In this document: positions 50,703-59,854 of the stretch, piece by piece
Position numbering within the stretch: position 1 is the first letter of the stretch
Layout: each line of letters begins with the position of its first letter
Translations under genes and position numbers: made by a program
Assembly (NCBI GenBank): GCA_023428135.1
Contig: JAEYZG010000063.1
Span: 1-59,854, forward strand
DNA from: Bacteroidota bacterium
GTDB taxonomy: Bacteria > Bacteroidota > Bacteroidia > Cytophagales > Cytophagaceae
Length of the DNA: 59,854 nt
Reading direction: 5' to 3'
Notes under the pieces: model-generated
Database searches by the model: none
What the model was told of the DNA's origin: nothing
What the model saw: the letters and a program-made list of their open reading frames with translations, nothing else

Positions 50703-53700
50703 ATGAAAGCTTTGGTATGTAATAAAATATCGGGGTCAGTAGGGCTGACATTTCTTATTTTCTTATTTCTTGTCACCAATGCAAGAGGGGCTGACTTCTA
50801 TTCTATTTCTGCCGGTGACTGGGAATCGCCATCCAGCTGGGTAACCGATGCTTGTGGTGGCTCAGCGACAGCTTCCTCCATTCCTCAGGCAGGGGATAAT
50901 GTTTTTATTTGCAGTGCTATAATCCTTAATTCAACAGTTACAGTAAACAACCTGACTATTAATAATGGCGGGAATCTGAGTTTTGCAGCATCTGCAATCA
51001 GCAATCTAACCGTTTCCGGAAATATTAGAGTGAATACAGGAGGAACATTTCAGGCAGTAGCAGGGACCATACTTCATACACTTAATCTTGCTGGATCCTT
51101 TACCAACAATGGAGTTGTTGATTTCTGGAAAAGTACCACAAGCAACGTCTCTCTGAATTTTAACGGAGGCAGGAATTCTGTAGTATCCGGTAGCGGAACA
51201 TGGAATCTTTTTGCTGTTACCATGAATAAAACTTTAAGGGACTCAACCTTTGAAGTGCAGGCCCCTGCATTTTTTACAAACTTCAATTCTGGTGTTTGGA
51301 CACTAACCCAGGGAACCTACTTTCATAATTGTAACAGGACATTTGATATGGCGTCTGGTACGGCGGACTATACAATCAACTCAAACACGATTGTTAGGGT
51401 CGGGAATGGTACTTTGAATATTGCAGCAGCCGGAAACGAACTTGTGCTTGAAGGTGGACTGGTGATTACCGGGGGAACTGTCAATGTTGGACGGAGCAAT
51501 GGGACCTCGCCTAACAGCTTAAGATACCGACAATCTGGTGGAATTCCTTTTATTGAACTTTCTGGAACAGGTCTTTTAAATTCATATCAGGGTATAAATT
51601 CTTTTGCTGATAATAATACTTCTCGATTTTCATTTATCATGAAAGGAGGAACGTTAACTTTGAATACAGGTTCTTCTCAATCTACCAGGGAATCTTTTAG
51701 AGTAACAGATGTTTCCGGAAGTGTATTCAGAATGGAAGGAGGGACTATCACCCTAGTTCGTAGAACAAGTGGGGCGGGCAGATCCGACTTTGCAGTTTGT
51801 GGCAATTCAGGAACTGTTAGTTCAACTGGAGGAAGGGTTCAATTTGCATCATCCGTTGCTGAGACTTTTACTTTTACTCCATTTGCTAATGCTACACTTC
51901 CCAATTTTGAAGTTGTAGGTGGGGCAGGTACAAATATTACCCTGAGACCATCTGGTGCAGGAAATTTCAGATTGCTCAGCTTGTATATTGGCGCAGGAAA
52001 AACTTTTGATATAAGTGCTACTGCCGATGTAAACGATATTCGTACCATGACTCTGACCGGTATGAATCAGGATGGATATGCTTTTTTTGATAATAATAGT
52101 GAAACCACAGATCATTTTCTTTATAGGCAAGGGAGAGTAGAAATAACCAGTAGCTCAAAAATAAGAACCAATGCGGCTTCGGATCTTTCAATTCGTCGGT
52201 TTTTTAATCTTAGCTTGGCATTTACGGGTAGAAGTGTTGAAATAATTAATGATTTTGGTGTCAGTAATATTCTGACAATAAATGGAGGTACAATAGATGC
52301 ACCATTGAGAAATATATATCTATATAGTGGTAGCCCATTATTGATTAATAATGGTAGTGTAATAACACTTTCAAACTTAATTTTTAGAGGATCAGGGCAA
52401 GATCTTCCCGGATATAATTATGATTGTTCTATTATAGCACAGGGAAGCGGAACACAAATTAAACAAAAGGGCAAAGTGACTTGCTATAGTTTAAAAATTA
52501 CAGGCCCTGGTGCTTCGTATACCAATGTGGAGCTCGATGAGAGTATGCATGTAAAAGATGACATAGATATTGGATGTTCTAGTTGTGGAGCAGCAGCAAA
52601 CGCAGATTTAGGTGATGGTGTACTAACTGTTGACGGAAGCTTTAACCTGATTAACTATGGTTCTGTAAACGCTGGTAACGCAACTATTTATGTGGGGAAA
52701 GATTGGAATAATACAAGTACTCACCCCACAGGTTTTAATGAAAGTCAAAGTACTGTTATTTTTACTGGCACTGGTAAAAATCAAATCAAATGTACTCAAT
52801 GCACTGCATTAGCCCCTGAGGTATTCTTTAACCTTGGAATAGATAAGGATGGAAAGGATACTTTACTTACAACTGTCCGAGTAACTAATTTACTTTCTTT
52901 TACAAAAGGTTATTTTATTTCTACTTCAACAAACAAAATGATAGTAGGGTCAACCGGGATTGTTTCCGGAGCTTCTGATGCTAGTTTTGTTGATGGTCCC
53001 GTACAGAAAGTAAATGCGGGAACATTTGATTTTCCTATTGGTGATAGCGGCAGTTATAAGCCCCTGGGAATTTCACCCGGATCTACAGGAAGTACCTTTA
53101 CTGCAGAATATATCAAAGGGCCTGCCCCTCAGCCTACCTATAATTTTGCAAGTAAACAACCAGCAGTATTGGAGGTAAGTAGATGCGAATACTGGAATTT
53201 AACCAGAGATGCGGGCACTAATTCTACCAGAGTAAAATTAGCTTATACTTCAACAAGCTGCGGTGCCACTGAATATGCTACAGCTAAAGTCACAAATTGG
53301 AGCTCTACCCTGTGGATAGACCTTGGAAGAGGCGGGCCAAATACAAGTGGGAATGCAAGCGGAGGTTTTATAGAGAATGATGTAGCGGTGTCTACATTTG
53401 GTATATTTACCCTTCAATCCTGCCCCAAACCCATTGTGACAGTGAGTGGGGCAACCAATTTTTGTCAGGGAAAATCCGTTACGCTTACTTCTAATTATCC
53501 AACTACAAACGTCTGGGCACCTGGAGGGCAAACAACCAGTTCAATCACGGTGACTACTTCCGGAAGTTATACTGTTACAGCAACAACTACCGGATGTACA
53601 GCTACGTCAGCACCAGTCAATGTTACAGTCAATCCTTTACCTGCTCTGCCGACAGCGGTAACAATCTCTCCAAGTACAATCTGTGACTCTGCAATTGTAA

Positions 53701-56700
53701 CACTTACTGCTACAGGTTCTACGGATTACAAATGGTATGAGGATAATATTACGACAACGCCTCTTGACAGTGGGCCCTCCTATATAACGTCCTCTAAGAT
53801 TAAAGCCAACAGACAATTCTATGTCACGTCTTACGATAATAATGGATGCGAAAGTTCATCAAGAAGACCGATTTTTGTGAATATAACTAATTCTCCTGAA
53901 GTCCCGATTGCAGAAGATAAGTTCATCTGTGATCCGGGAGAAATAGTCTTAACAGCGGGTGGTTCAACAGGTGGATATATATGGTATGACGTTTTGGTGG
54001 GAGGAAGTCCTGTTTATTATAGTTCCAACTTTGTTATTCCTAATCATACCGCAACTAAAACTTACTATGTTGCAGCTTCCGTATCAGGCTGTGAGAGTGC
54101 AAGAACAAAGGTGGTTGCAAGTCTCCATTCACGTCCTTCAAATCCAATAGGAATACCAGATTCAATTTGCGGCAATGGGTCTGTTACATTAAAGGCAACT
54201 GGTTCATCAAACGGATACAAATGGTATAAAGCTGATCCGGGGCCTGTTGAAGCCACTACTGCTTCTTATACTACGGAGAGCCTCTCTACCACAACAACTT
54301 ATTATGTAAGTTCCATGAGTCCTGAAGGTTGTGAAAGCGAAGGCAAAACTCCTGTGCTGGCAATAGTTAAAAAGATTCCTGCCTTGCCAACAGCGGCCAA
54401 CGGAACAAATTGCGGGCCTGGAGAAGTGAATCTTTCAGTCTCCGGAGTAACCGGGAGTTACAAGTGGTTTAAGGACGATAGCGACCCGGTAGTACTTTCA
54501 ACTTCGGATACATATAATCCTAACATAAGTACAACAACAACCTATTATGTCTCCTCTGATTCTCTTAGTTGTTTAAGCAGCAGAATTCCTGTTGTCGCAA
54601 CGATTTTCGACAGACCTGCACTGCCATCAGGAAGTGATGTTTCGAGGTGCGGGCCGGGAAGGGTTCCTCTTGAGGTTTCAGCTTCTGCAACTTCATTCAA
54701 ATGGTACCTTGATTCCACCACTACTTTGGTGCAGGAGACTTTACCGTCTTACCTCACCGATTCGATTTTAACAGACACCAAATACTATGTGTCATCAATA
54801 AGTTCTGATGGTTGCGAAAGCGATGGCAGAACGAAAATAAGTGCTATTATCAAACAGTTACCATCTTCTCCTGTAGTAATAGATGGCGACCGTTGTGGTC
54901 CAGGCTCTGTGAATCTTGAGGCTTCAGGAGCGGGAAGTGAATTTATCTGGTATTCGGAAGCCATCAATGGAGATTCCTTATATACAGGTACTAATTATGA
55001 AACAGAATCATTGACTACCACTACTCGTTTTTATGTTCTTGCCAAAAGTGTTCAAGGCTGCTATAGCAGTACGAGGTCAGAAGTAATTGCAACTGTAAAA
55101 CCAATCCCAGTACCACCAGTTCCTGTTCATGGTTCAAAATGTGGACCAGGTGAAGTTACTATTTCAGCAGGTTTAGTATCGGGTGGACCTGGAAGCTACA
55201 AGTGGTTTAAGGACAATACTGATTTGGATGTACTATCAACGTCTTCTAGTTATGTTCCAAATATAAGTACCACAACAACCTTTTATGTTTCCACTGATTC
55301 TCTTAGCTGTTCAAGTAACAGAGTTCCTGTTGTGGCAACCATATTTGAGTCACCAGCATTACCAACAGGAAGTGACGTGTCTCGTTGTGGTCCGGGAAGG
55401 GTAACTCTTGAGGCTTCTGCTTCTGCAACTTCTTTCAAATGGTACCTTGATTCCACAACCACTCTGGTGCAGGGGACTTTACCATCTTACCTCACTGATT
55501 CGATATTAACAGATACTAAATATTATGTGTCATCAATAAGCTCTGATGGCTGTGAAAGTGATGGCAGAACAAAGATTAATGCCATCATAAATGAACTGCC
55601 TTCTCCTCCAACTGTAAAAGACGGCTATCATTGCGGACCTGGGCAAGTCGACCTGGAAGCTTCTGGATCTGCTAAAGGATTTATTTGGTATTCAGAAGAT
55701 GTAAGCGGAGACTCTTTGTTTTCAGGGGAAAAATATAAAACCGCGTCTCTTAATTCAACCACTCATTTTTATGTTCTTGCGAAAGATAGTCTTGGCTGTT
55801 CCAGTAATGACAGAACAGAGGTGGTTGCAACAATTAAGGCAATTCCGGCCACTCCGGTTCCTGTTAATAATTCAAACTGCGGACCTGGAGATGTCGATTT
55901 ATCTGCAACAGGATCAAATGATAAGTATAAATGGTATGCATCGGAAAGTGGAGGAACGCCTTTAGATAGTCTTGCTACCTATATAGCAAAAAACCTCAGC
56001 GATAGTCAGACTTTTTATGTAGCATCACAGGAAGATGGATGTCAGAGTGATAGAGTTGAGGTAGAAGCAACCATCCATCCTATACCGGCCAAACCTGTTG
56101 CTGTGAGCGATTCCAGTTGCGGAGAAGGAGATTTAGATCTTTTGGCTTCAGGAGCTTCAGACTATTATTGGTATTCCGATGCTTTATCAACCATAAAACT
56201 TGATTCCGGAGCAACGTTTACAGCAAAGGATATCAGTACTACTCAATTCTTTTACGTGAGTGCCATCAGTGATAAAGGATGCGAAAGCACTGACAGAACT
56301 CAGGTTCAGGCTCTGATTCTGGATATTCCCGGACAGCCGACTGCTGCAGATACAGCGCTTTGTGGACAGGGAATGGTGAAGCTCACCGCATCTGCTTCTT
56401 CAGGAACATTTAGGTGGTATAATACCCAAAATATTGAAATAGGAAATCAGCCTGAATTTCAGACAGGAACCATAAACTTTGATTCTATATTCTATGTTTC
56501 ATCAATAGTTAGTGGTTGTGAAAGTATTAAAAAGGCTGTATTGATTACGATAAACCCGGTTCCCCCGGCTCCGGTTGTTAAAGATACAAGCCGCTGTGGT
56601 CCAGGAGTAATAAACCTTAGCGCATCCGGAAGCCCGAATGTTTATCGTTGGTATGCCAATGAAAATGATGACAGCTCAATGGCCCTTCTTGTAGGAAACG

Positions 56701-59700
56701 TATTTTCGCCGAACATTACTTCAACTGTTTCTTATTATGTATCCTCTTTGAGTGATAAGACGTGTGAAAGCTCTGAAAAGATAAAAGTAACAGCAGGGGT
56801 TATCAAAATTCCTGATGCTCCAACGACAGATACTTTTAGTCGTTGTGGCCCTGGAGAGGTAGAACTTTCGGCCTCAAGTCCATCTGAAAGCTATTTATGG
56901 TATACAAGCGCAAATGTTCTGATTGGTAATATCGTAACATACAAAGTAAATGTAACCTCTGATACAATATTTTATGTGGCATCTGACAGTGCAGGCTGCA
57001 TTAGTTCAAAGACGATGGTAGAGGCTATTGTTAAACCATTTCCGGTAGCTCCGACTGCTAAAGACACAGCGACCTGTGTAGCGGGAAACATAACGTTGGC
57101 AGCTTCAGGTTCTCCTGAGACCTACAAATGGTATGATAGCAATGATAACTTTCTGCAAGACGGGCAATCTATTTTAAGAAATATTACGCAAACCTCCACT
57201 TTTCTCGTAGCCTCAAGCCTGAATGGTTGTTTAAGTGAAATAAAAACACCACTCACTGTAACTTTAAATTCCATTCCTCCGAATCCGGAGACTTCGGTTA
57301 AACCAGTTTGTGGTGAAGGACGTGTAGGCTTAACAGCATCAGGTTCTGTTGGCAATTATTTCTGGTATCAGGATGAAACAACTGAAACGCCAATTGTAAA
57401 CGATTCCAATTATTTGACGGATTCCTTATCTGTTTCCACTGTATTTTATGTATTGGCTGAAAAGGACAACTGCAAAAGCCCGCGAATCCCGGTAGAAGCA
57501 GTTGTAAATCCTTTGCCCCTTGCACCTTCGGCTATCGGCGATTCAGTTTGTGGGAACGGAGAAGTAAACTTAAGCGCTTCTGGTAATTTTAACAACTATA
57601 TCTGGTATGCCACTTTAATAGGTGATGATTCTCTTGATTCCGGAGAGGCATTGAAAGTTGTTTTAAGCTCAACTACTACCTACTATGTTTCGTCCCTTGA
57701 TAACAACGGTTGCGAAAGTGCTTCCAGAACGCCTGTACAGGCAATCGTAAATCCATTTCCGGCAAAGCCAGCAGTAGTTGGAGACGAAAGATGTGGGGCA
57801 GGGCCTGTTATTCTAAAGGCCATTGGATATGATGAATACAAATGGTTTGAAACCGAAAATGGATTGCCTCTTTCAAATACAGAAGATACATTGAAATTAA
57901 CGTCTCTAGCTGAGACTAAATCTTACTATGTTTCTTCTGTAAGTCACGGTTGTACAAGTCAGGATAAGGCTGAAGTAATTGCAAAAATTAATCCTTTACC
58001 TTCTAAGCCTTTAGGGGTGGACAGCTCAGTTTGTGGAGAGGGAAGTGTTCTTCTTTCTGCCCAAAATTCTCCTGATAAATACTATTGGTATGATGATGCA
58101 AATGCAGAAATTCCTCTTGATACAACAACATCAGATTTCCTGACACCACTCCTTACCTCTGAGAGAAAATATTATGTGAGTGCAGTTGATCTTTTGGGAT
58201 GTGTAAGTGAGAAAGAAGAAGTGACTGCATCTGTGAAGCCATTGCCAGGTGCTCCGGTTACAATTTCGGATTCAATATGTGGAGTAATTGGGAAGATGAC
58301 TTTAAAAGCTGAAGGTACAGCAGATACATATAAATGGTACAGTTCAGATACAAGTCCGATAGTGCTCGAGGAAGGGCCGGAGTTTATTATTAATGATCTG
58401 CCGGTTACCACCACTTATTACGTTGCTTCTGAAACTAAAGGATGTACCAGTTCTTCTAGAACTATTGTTACTGCTATGGTAAAGTCGCAGCCAGACAAAC
58501 CTATTACGATAAATGATACCATTTGCGGAGGGGGTAATGTGGAGTTAAGGGCTATGGCCACAGGAGCAGATTCTTTCGTTTGGTTTAATGGTGAAACCAT
58601 TTTAGCAGATGAAAATAATAATACGTTAAACGTTAATGTTACCAATAATACTGTTTTCAGTGTGGCAACCATTTACAAAGGTTGCAATAGCTCAGAAAAG
58701 ACAGAGGTTTGGGCAATCGTAAAACCATATCCTCTGCTTCCTGAAGCAAAAGACGGTTTCAGCTGTGGTCCGGGAAGGGTAACACTTAATGCCACTGGGA
58801 CGGGCAAACTACTTTGGTATCAAAGCAGTTTAGGTGGGGAAAGCATCGGTGAAGGAGGAACAATAGTAACCTTGTCAACTCTTGAAAGCGATACTTTATA
58901 CTATGTCACCTCAGAAGCTCAGGGATGTGAAAACTCAAGCAGGGTAAAGGTGCTTGCTGAGATAAAACCAAAACCAGTTATCCCAGTAACAGAAGATCAA
59001 AAAATTTGCGGAAGCAAAATGGTAAGACTGATAGCTTCAGGAGCCCCTGCAGATGGGGAATATTTGTGGTTTGTTCCGGATTCAAGTGAAGTTAAACATT
59101 CCGGTGCTGAATATGAATTCAATGCTGTCGCTACTACCACAATGCATGTGGCTGTTGGATTGGACGGATGTAAAAGTGACCGGATACCTGTAACTGTGAG
59201 AGTTGATACAATACCAGCTCTTCCTGTTACTGCTGACGTATCAAGATGTGGAGCAGGAAAGGTAAAACTACAGGCATCGGGTTCTACAGGTCAGTTTAAC
59301 TGGTATAATGGATCTCAAACAATAATCACCACGGGAACGGAATTAGATTTAAGTAATCAGATTGCGAGTTCTTCCTATTTTGTTTCTTCTTATGATGAAA
59401 ATTGTGAAAGTGAGAAAGTGGAAGTCAAAGTGACAATTGATCCTGAAAGCAGGGCTGGTTCCTTGGAATCTCCAGCAACAATAGTTTGTAATGGAGAAAA
59501 TTCGGGGACCATCACTGCCGTGGGCATAGAAGGAACGGTTAAAGCCTGGCTGATTTCGGGAAATAATTTTTTAACCGCAACCAAAGAACTTCCAGGAACT
59601 ACGGAATTGAATTATTACAATATTGCATCATCAACCGGGTATAAAATAATTGTGCAAAATGGCAACTGCCCTGCAGATACTTCAGAAGCATTTATCTTAT

Positions 59701-59854
59701 CTGTTGATAGTTCTCCCGTGACAATCGGAGGGACCTTGCTTCTGGAAGATAGCACTTCTTCAGGTGGAATGCTTAAGCTGGAAGACTTTACAGGTGATAT
59801 TGTACGTTGGGAGTACAGCAGTGACGGAATTACCTATGCTCCTATGCTAAACAC
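50703..59854 (+). CDS. Giant secreted CHU_C-associated Ig-like repeat protein, 3' partial
   Basis: One frame runs from ATG at 50703 to the window end (more than 3,050 codons) with no stop codon in the parts I read. A signal peptide (residues 10-30, LTFLIFLFLVTNARGA) is followed by about 870 residues of short beta-strand repeats resembling a right-handed beta-helix (residues 31-905). After one Ig/PKD-like unit come at least 24 repeats of about 81 residues (about 976-2915), each with CGxGxVxLxASG, YKWY and a closing TTTYYVSSxxxxGCES pattern, like the CHU_C-associated Ig-like domain Ig_7. A different Ig-like unit starts near 59449. Two Cys per repeat probably form disulphides. The C-terminal T9SS sorting domain must lie beyond the edge. 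Adhesin or polysaccharide-binding role is inference. Confidence 0.9.
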   Translation, partial: MKALVCNKISGSVGLTFLIFLFLVTNARGADFYSISAGDWESPSSWVTDACGGSATASSIPQAGDNVFICSAIILNSTVTVNNLTINNGGNLSFAASAISNLTVSGNIRVNTGGTFQAVAGTILHTLNLAGSFTNNGVVDFWKSTTSNVSLNFNGGRNSVVSGSGTWNLFAVTMNKTLRDSTFEVQAPAFFTNFNSGVWTLTQGTYFHNCNRTFDMASGTADYTINSNTIVRVGNGTLNIAAAGNELVLEGGLVITGGTVNVGRSNGTSPNSLRYRQSGGIPFIELSGTGLLNSYQGINSFADNNTSRFSFIMKGGTLTLNTGSSQSTRESFRVTDVSGSVFRMEGGTITLVRRTSGAGRSDFAVCGNSGTVSSTGGRVQFASSVAETFTFTPFANATLPNFEVVGGAGTNITLRPSGAGNFRLLSLYIGAGKTFDISATADVNDIRTMTLTGMNQDGYAFFDNNSETTDHFLYRQGRVEITSSSKIRTNAASDLSIRRFFNLSLAFTGRSVEIINDFGVSNILTINGGTIDAPLRNIYLYSGSPLLINNGSVITLSNLIFRGSGQDLPGYNYDCSIIAQGSGTQIKQKGKVTCYSLKITGPGASYTNVELDESMHVKDDIDIGCSSCGAAANADLGDGVLTVDGSFNLINYGSVNAGNATIYVGKDWNNTSTHPTGFNESQSTVIFTGTGKNQIKCTQCTALAPEVFFNLGIDKDGKDTLLTTVRVTNLLSFTKGYFISTSTNKMIVGSTGIVSGASDASFVDGPVQKVNAGTFDFPIGDSGSYKPLGISPGSTGSTFTAEYIKGPAPQPTYNFASKQPAVLEVSRCEYWNLTRDAGTNSTRVKLAYTSTSCGATEYATAKVTNWSSTLWIDLGRGGPNTSGNASGGFIENDVAVSTFGIFTLQSCPKPIVTVSGATNFCQGKSVTLTSNYPTTNVWAPGGQTTSSITVTTSGSYTVTATTTGCTATSAPVNVTVNPLPALPTAVTISPSTICDSAIVTLTATGSTDYKWYEDNITTTPLDSGPSYITSSKIKANRQFYVTSYDNNGCESSSRRPIFVNITNSPEVPIAEDKFICDPGEIVLTAGGSTGGYIWYDVLVGGSPVYYSSNFVIPNHTATKTYYVAASVSGCESARTKVVASLHSRPSNPIGIPDSICGNGSVTLKATGSSNGYKWYKADPGPVEATTASYTTESLSTTTTYYVSSMSPEGCESEGKTPVLAIVKKIPALPTAANGTNCGPGEVNLSVSGVTGSYKWFKDDSDPVVLSTSDTYNPNISTTTTYYVSSDSLSCLSSRIPVVATIFDRPALPSGSDVSRCGPGRVPLEVSASATSFKWYLDSTTTLVQETLPSYLTDSILTDTKYYVSSISSDGCESDGRTKISAIIKQLPSSPVVIDGDRCGPGSVNLEASGAGSEFIWYSEAINGDSLYTGTNYETESLTTTTRFYVLAKSVQGCYSSTRSEVIATVKPIPVPPVPVHGSKCGPGEVTISAGLVSGGPGSYKWFKDNTDLDVLSTSSSYVPNISTTTTFYVSTDSLSCSSNRVPVVATIFESPALPTGSDVSRCGPGRVTLEASASATSFKWYLDSTTTLVQGTLPSYLTDSILTDTKYYVSSISSDGCESDGRTKINAIINELPSPPTVKDGYHCGPGQVDLEASGSAKGFIWYSEDVSGDSLFSGEKYKTASLNSTTHFYVLAKDSLGCSSNDRTEVVATIKAIPATPVPVNNSNCGPGDVDLSATGSNDKYKWYASESGGTPLDSLATYIAKNLSDSQTFYVASQEDGCQSDRVEVEATIHPIPAKPVAVSDSSCGEGDLDLLASGASDYYWYSDALSTIKLDSGATFTAKDISTTQFFYVSAISDKGCESTDRTQVQALILDIPGQPTAADTALCGQGMVKLTASASSGTFRWYNTQNIEIGNQPEFQTGTINFDSIFYVSSIVSGCESIKKAVLITINPVPPAPVVKDTSRCGPGVINLSASGSPNVYRWYANENDDSSMALLVGNVFSPNITSTVSYYVSSLSDKTCESSEKIKVTAGVIKIPDAPTTDTFSRCGPGEVELSASSPSESYLWYTSANVLIGNIVTYKVNVTSDTIFYVASDSAGCISSKTMVEAIVKPFPVAPTAKDTATCVAGNITLAASGSPETYKWYDSNDNFLQDGQSILRNITQTSTFLVASSLNGCLSEIKTPLTVTLNSIPPNPETSVKPVCGEGRVGLTASGSVGNYFWYQDETTETPIVNDSNYLTDSLSVSTVFYVLAEKDNCKSPRIPVEAVVNPLPLAPSAIGDSVCGNGEVNLSASGNFNNYIWYATLIGDDSLDSGEALKVVLSSTTTYYVSSLDNNGCESASRTPVQAIVNPFPAKPAVVGDERCGAGPVILKAIGYDEYKWFETENGLPLSNTEDTLKLTSLAETKSYYVSSVSHGCTSQDKAEVIAKINPLPSKPLGVDSSVCGEGSVLLSAQNSPDKYYWYDDANAEIPLDTTTSDFLTPLLTSERKYYVSAVDLLGCVSEKEEVTASVKPLPGAPVTISDSICGVIGKMTLKAEGTADTYKWYSSDTSPIVLEEGPEFIINDLPVTTTYYVASETKGCTSSSRTIVTAMVKSQPDKPITINDTICGGGNVELRAMATGADSFVWFNGETILADENNNTLNVNVTNNTVFSVATIYKGCNSSEKTEVWAIVKPYPLLPEAKDGFSCGPGRVTLNATGTGKLLWYQSSLGGESIGEGGTIVTLSTLESDTLYYVTSEAQGCENSSRVKVLAEIKPKPVIPVTEDQKICGSKMVRLIASGAPADGEYLWFVPDSSEVKHSGAEYEFNAVATTTMHVAVGLDGCKSDRIPVTVRVDTIPALPVTADVSRCGAGKVKLQASGSTGQFNWYNGSQTIITTGTELDLSNQIASSSYFVSSYDENCESEKVEVKVTIDPESRAGSLESPATIVCNGENSGTITAVGIEGTVKAWLISGNNFLTATKELPGTTELNYYNIASSTGYKIIVQNGNCPADTSEAFILSVDSSPVTIGGTLLLEDSTSSGGMLKLEDFTGDIVRWEYSSDGITYAPMLN
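53629..59448 (+). repeat. 24 tandem Ig-like coding repeats of about 243 bp
   Basis: Repeat starts, judged by the conserved Pro-rich lead-in and the following CG motif, are near 53629, 53890, 54133, 54376, 54613, 54857, 55102, 55348, 55593, 55843, 56080, 56324, 56556, 56809, 57041, 57273, 57512, 57757, 57996, 58238, 58485, 58728, 58971 and 59209. Repeats 4-6 and 7-9 are especially alike. Most others have diverged a good deal at DNA level, so the array is mostly old. Confidence 0.85.

Noticed and set aside
53629..59448. Regular repeats considered as a CRISPR array
   Set aside because: The spacing is about 243 bp, the units are coding in one frame and diverge at many positions, unlike identical CRISPR repeats.

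Overview
The window looks like chromosome of an aerobic, AT-rich Bacteroidota, most likely a gliding Cytophagales related to Cytophaga/Sporocytophaga. Evidence: a protein with the CHU_C (gliding-motility-associated, type B) sorting domain beside a PorP/SprF-type outer-membrane protein, two further secreted proteins with type A sorting tails of the type IX secretion system (T9SS), a giant secreted protein built from CHU_C-associated Ig-like repeats, Bacteroidota-style -7 boxes (TAnnTTTG) close to start codons, and Bacteroidota versions of housekeeping genes. No rRNA, tRNA, CRISPR array, transposase or integrase was recognised.

Layout. 1-766: 3' end of an acyltransferase gene, cut by the window edge. 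962-5634: CHU_C protein plus PorP/SprF-like partner, translationally coupled. 5894-9919: CPA2-type cation/proton antiporter, a small DUF2809 membrane protein and a MATE exporter. 10082-15092 (minus): an accessory-looking block with a TOTE-type primase-helicase, an AlbA_2/Schlafen-type ATPase with a C-terminal HTH, and an unknown 141-residue protein. 15327-19362 (minus): lspA and ileS in one operon; this IleRS carries a GIHH instead of an HxGH signature. 19740-26593 (minus): two MtfA-like zinc peptidases flanking a T9SS metalloprotease, two cold-shock-domain proteins and a MepA-like endopeptidase. 26809-30755: glycyl-tRNA synthetase (minus), ferrochelatase (plus), then rsmI and a pterin dehydratase (minus). 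30999-32791 (plus): a CREST/alkaline-ceramidase-like membrane hydrolase and a DUF2167 protein. 32913-37926: a small T9SS protein, then a sigma-54-type response regulator and a hybrid histidine kinase facing each other with overlapping stop codons. 38056-39609: a small secreted Lys-rich protein with a decayed tandem copy, a small hypothetical protein and an Rrf2 regulator. 40029-44945: def, a methionine/glutamine aminotransferase and an omega-amidase in one tight operon, then murF and an outer-membrane barrel. 45139-48510 (minus): pruA, YjjG-type nucleotidase, a [2Fe-2S] thioredoxin-like ferredoxin and an ArsR-type regulator. 48672-50543: a sensor kinase. 50703-end: one open reading frame of more than 3,050 codons, unfinished at the right edge.

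How it fits together: most genes are housekeeping (translation, cell wall, haem, amino-acid catabolism) interspersed with cell-surface and T9SS cargo genes. The most accessory parts are the primase-helicase/AlbA_2 block, the giant repeat protein (which shows a recent three-repeat duplication) and two inverted copies of a MITE-like palindromic element about 23 kb apart. Strong intrinsic terminators, several of them bidirectional, mark many transcription-unit ends.
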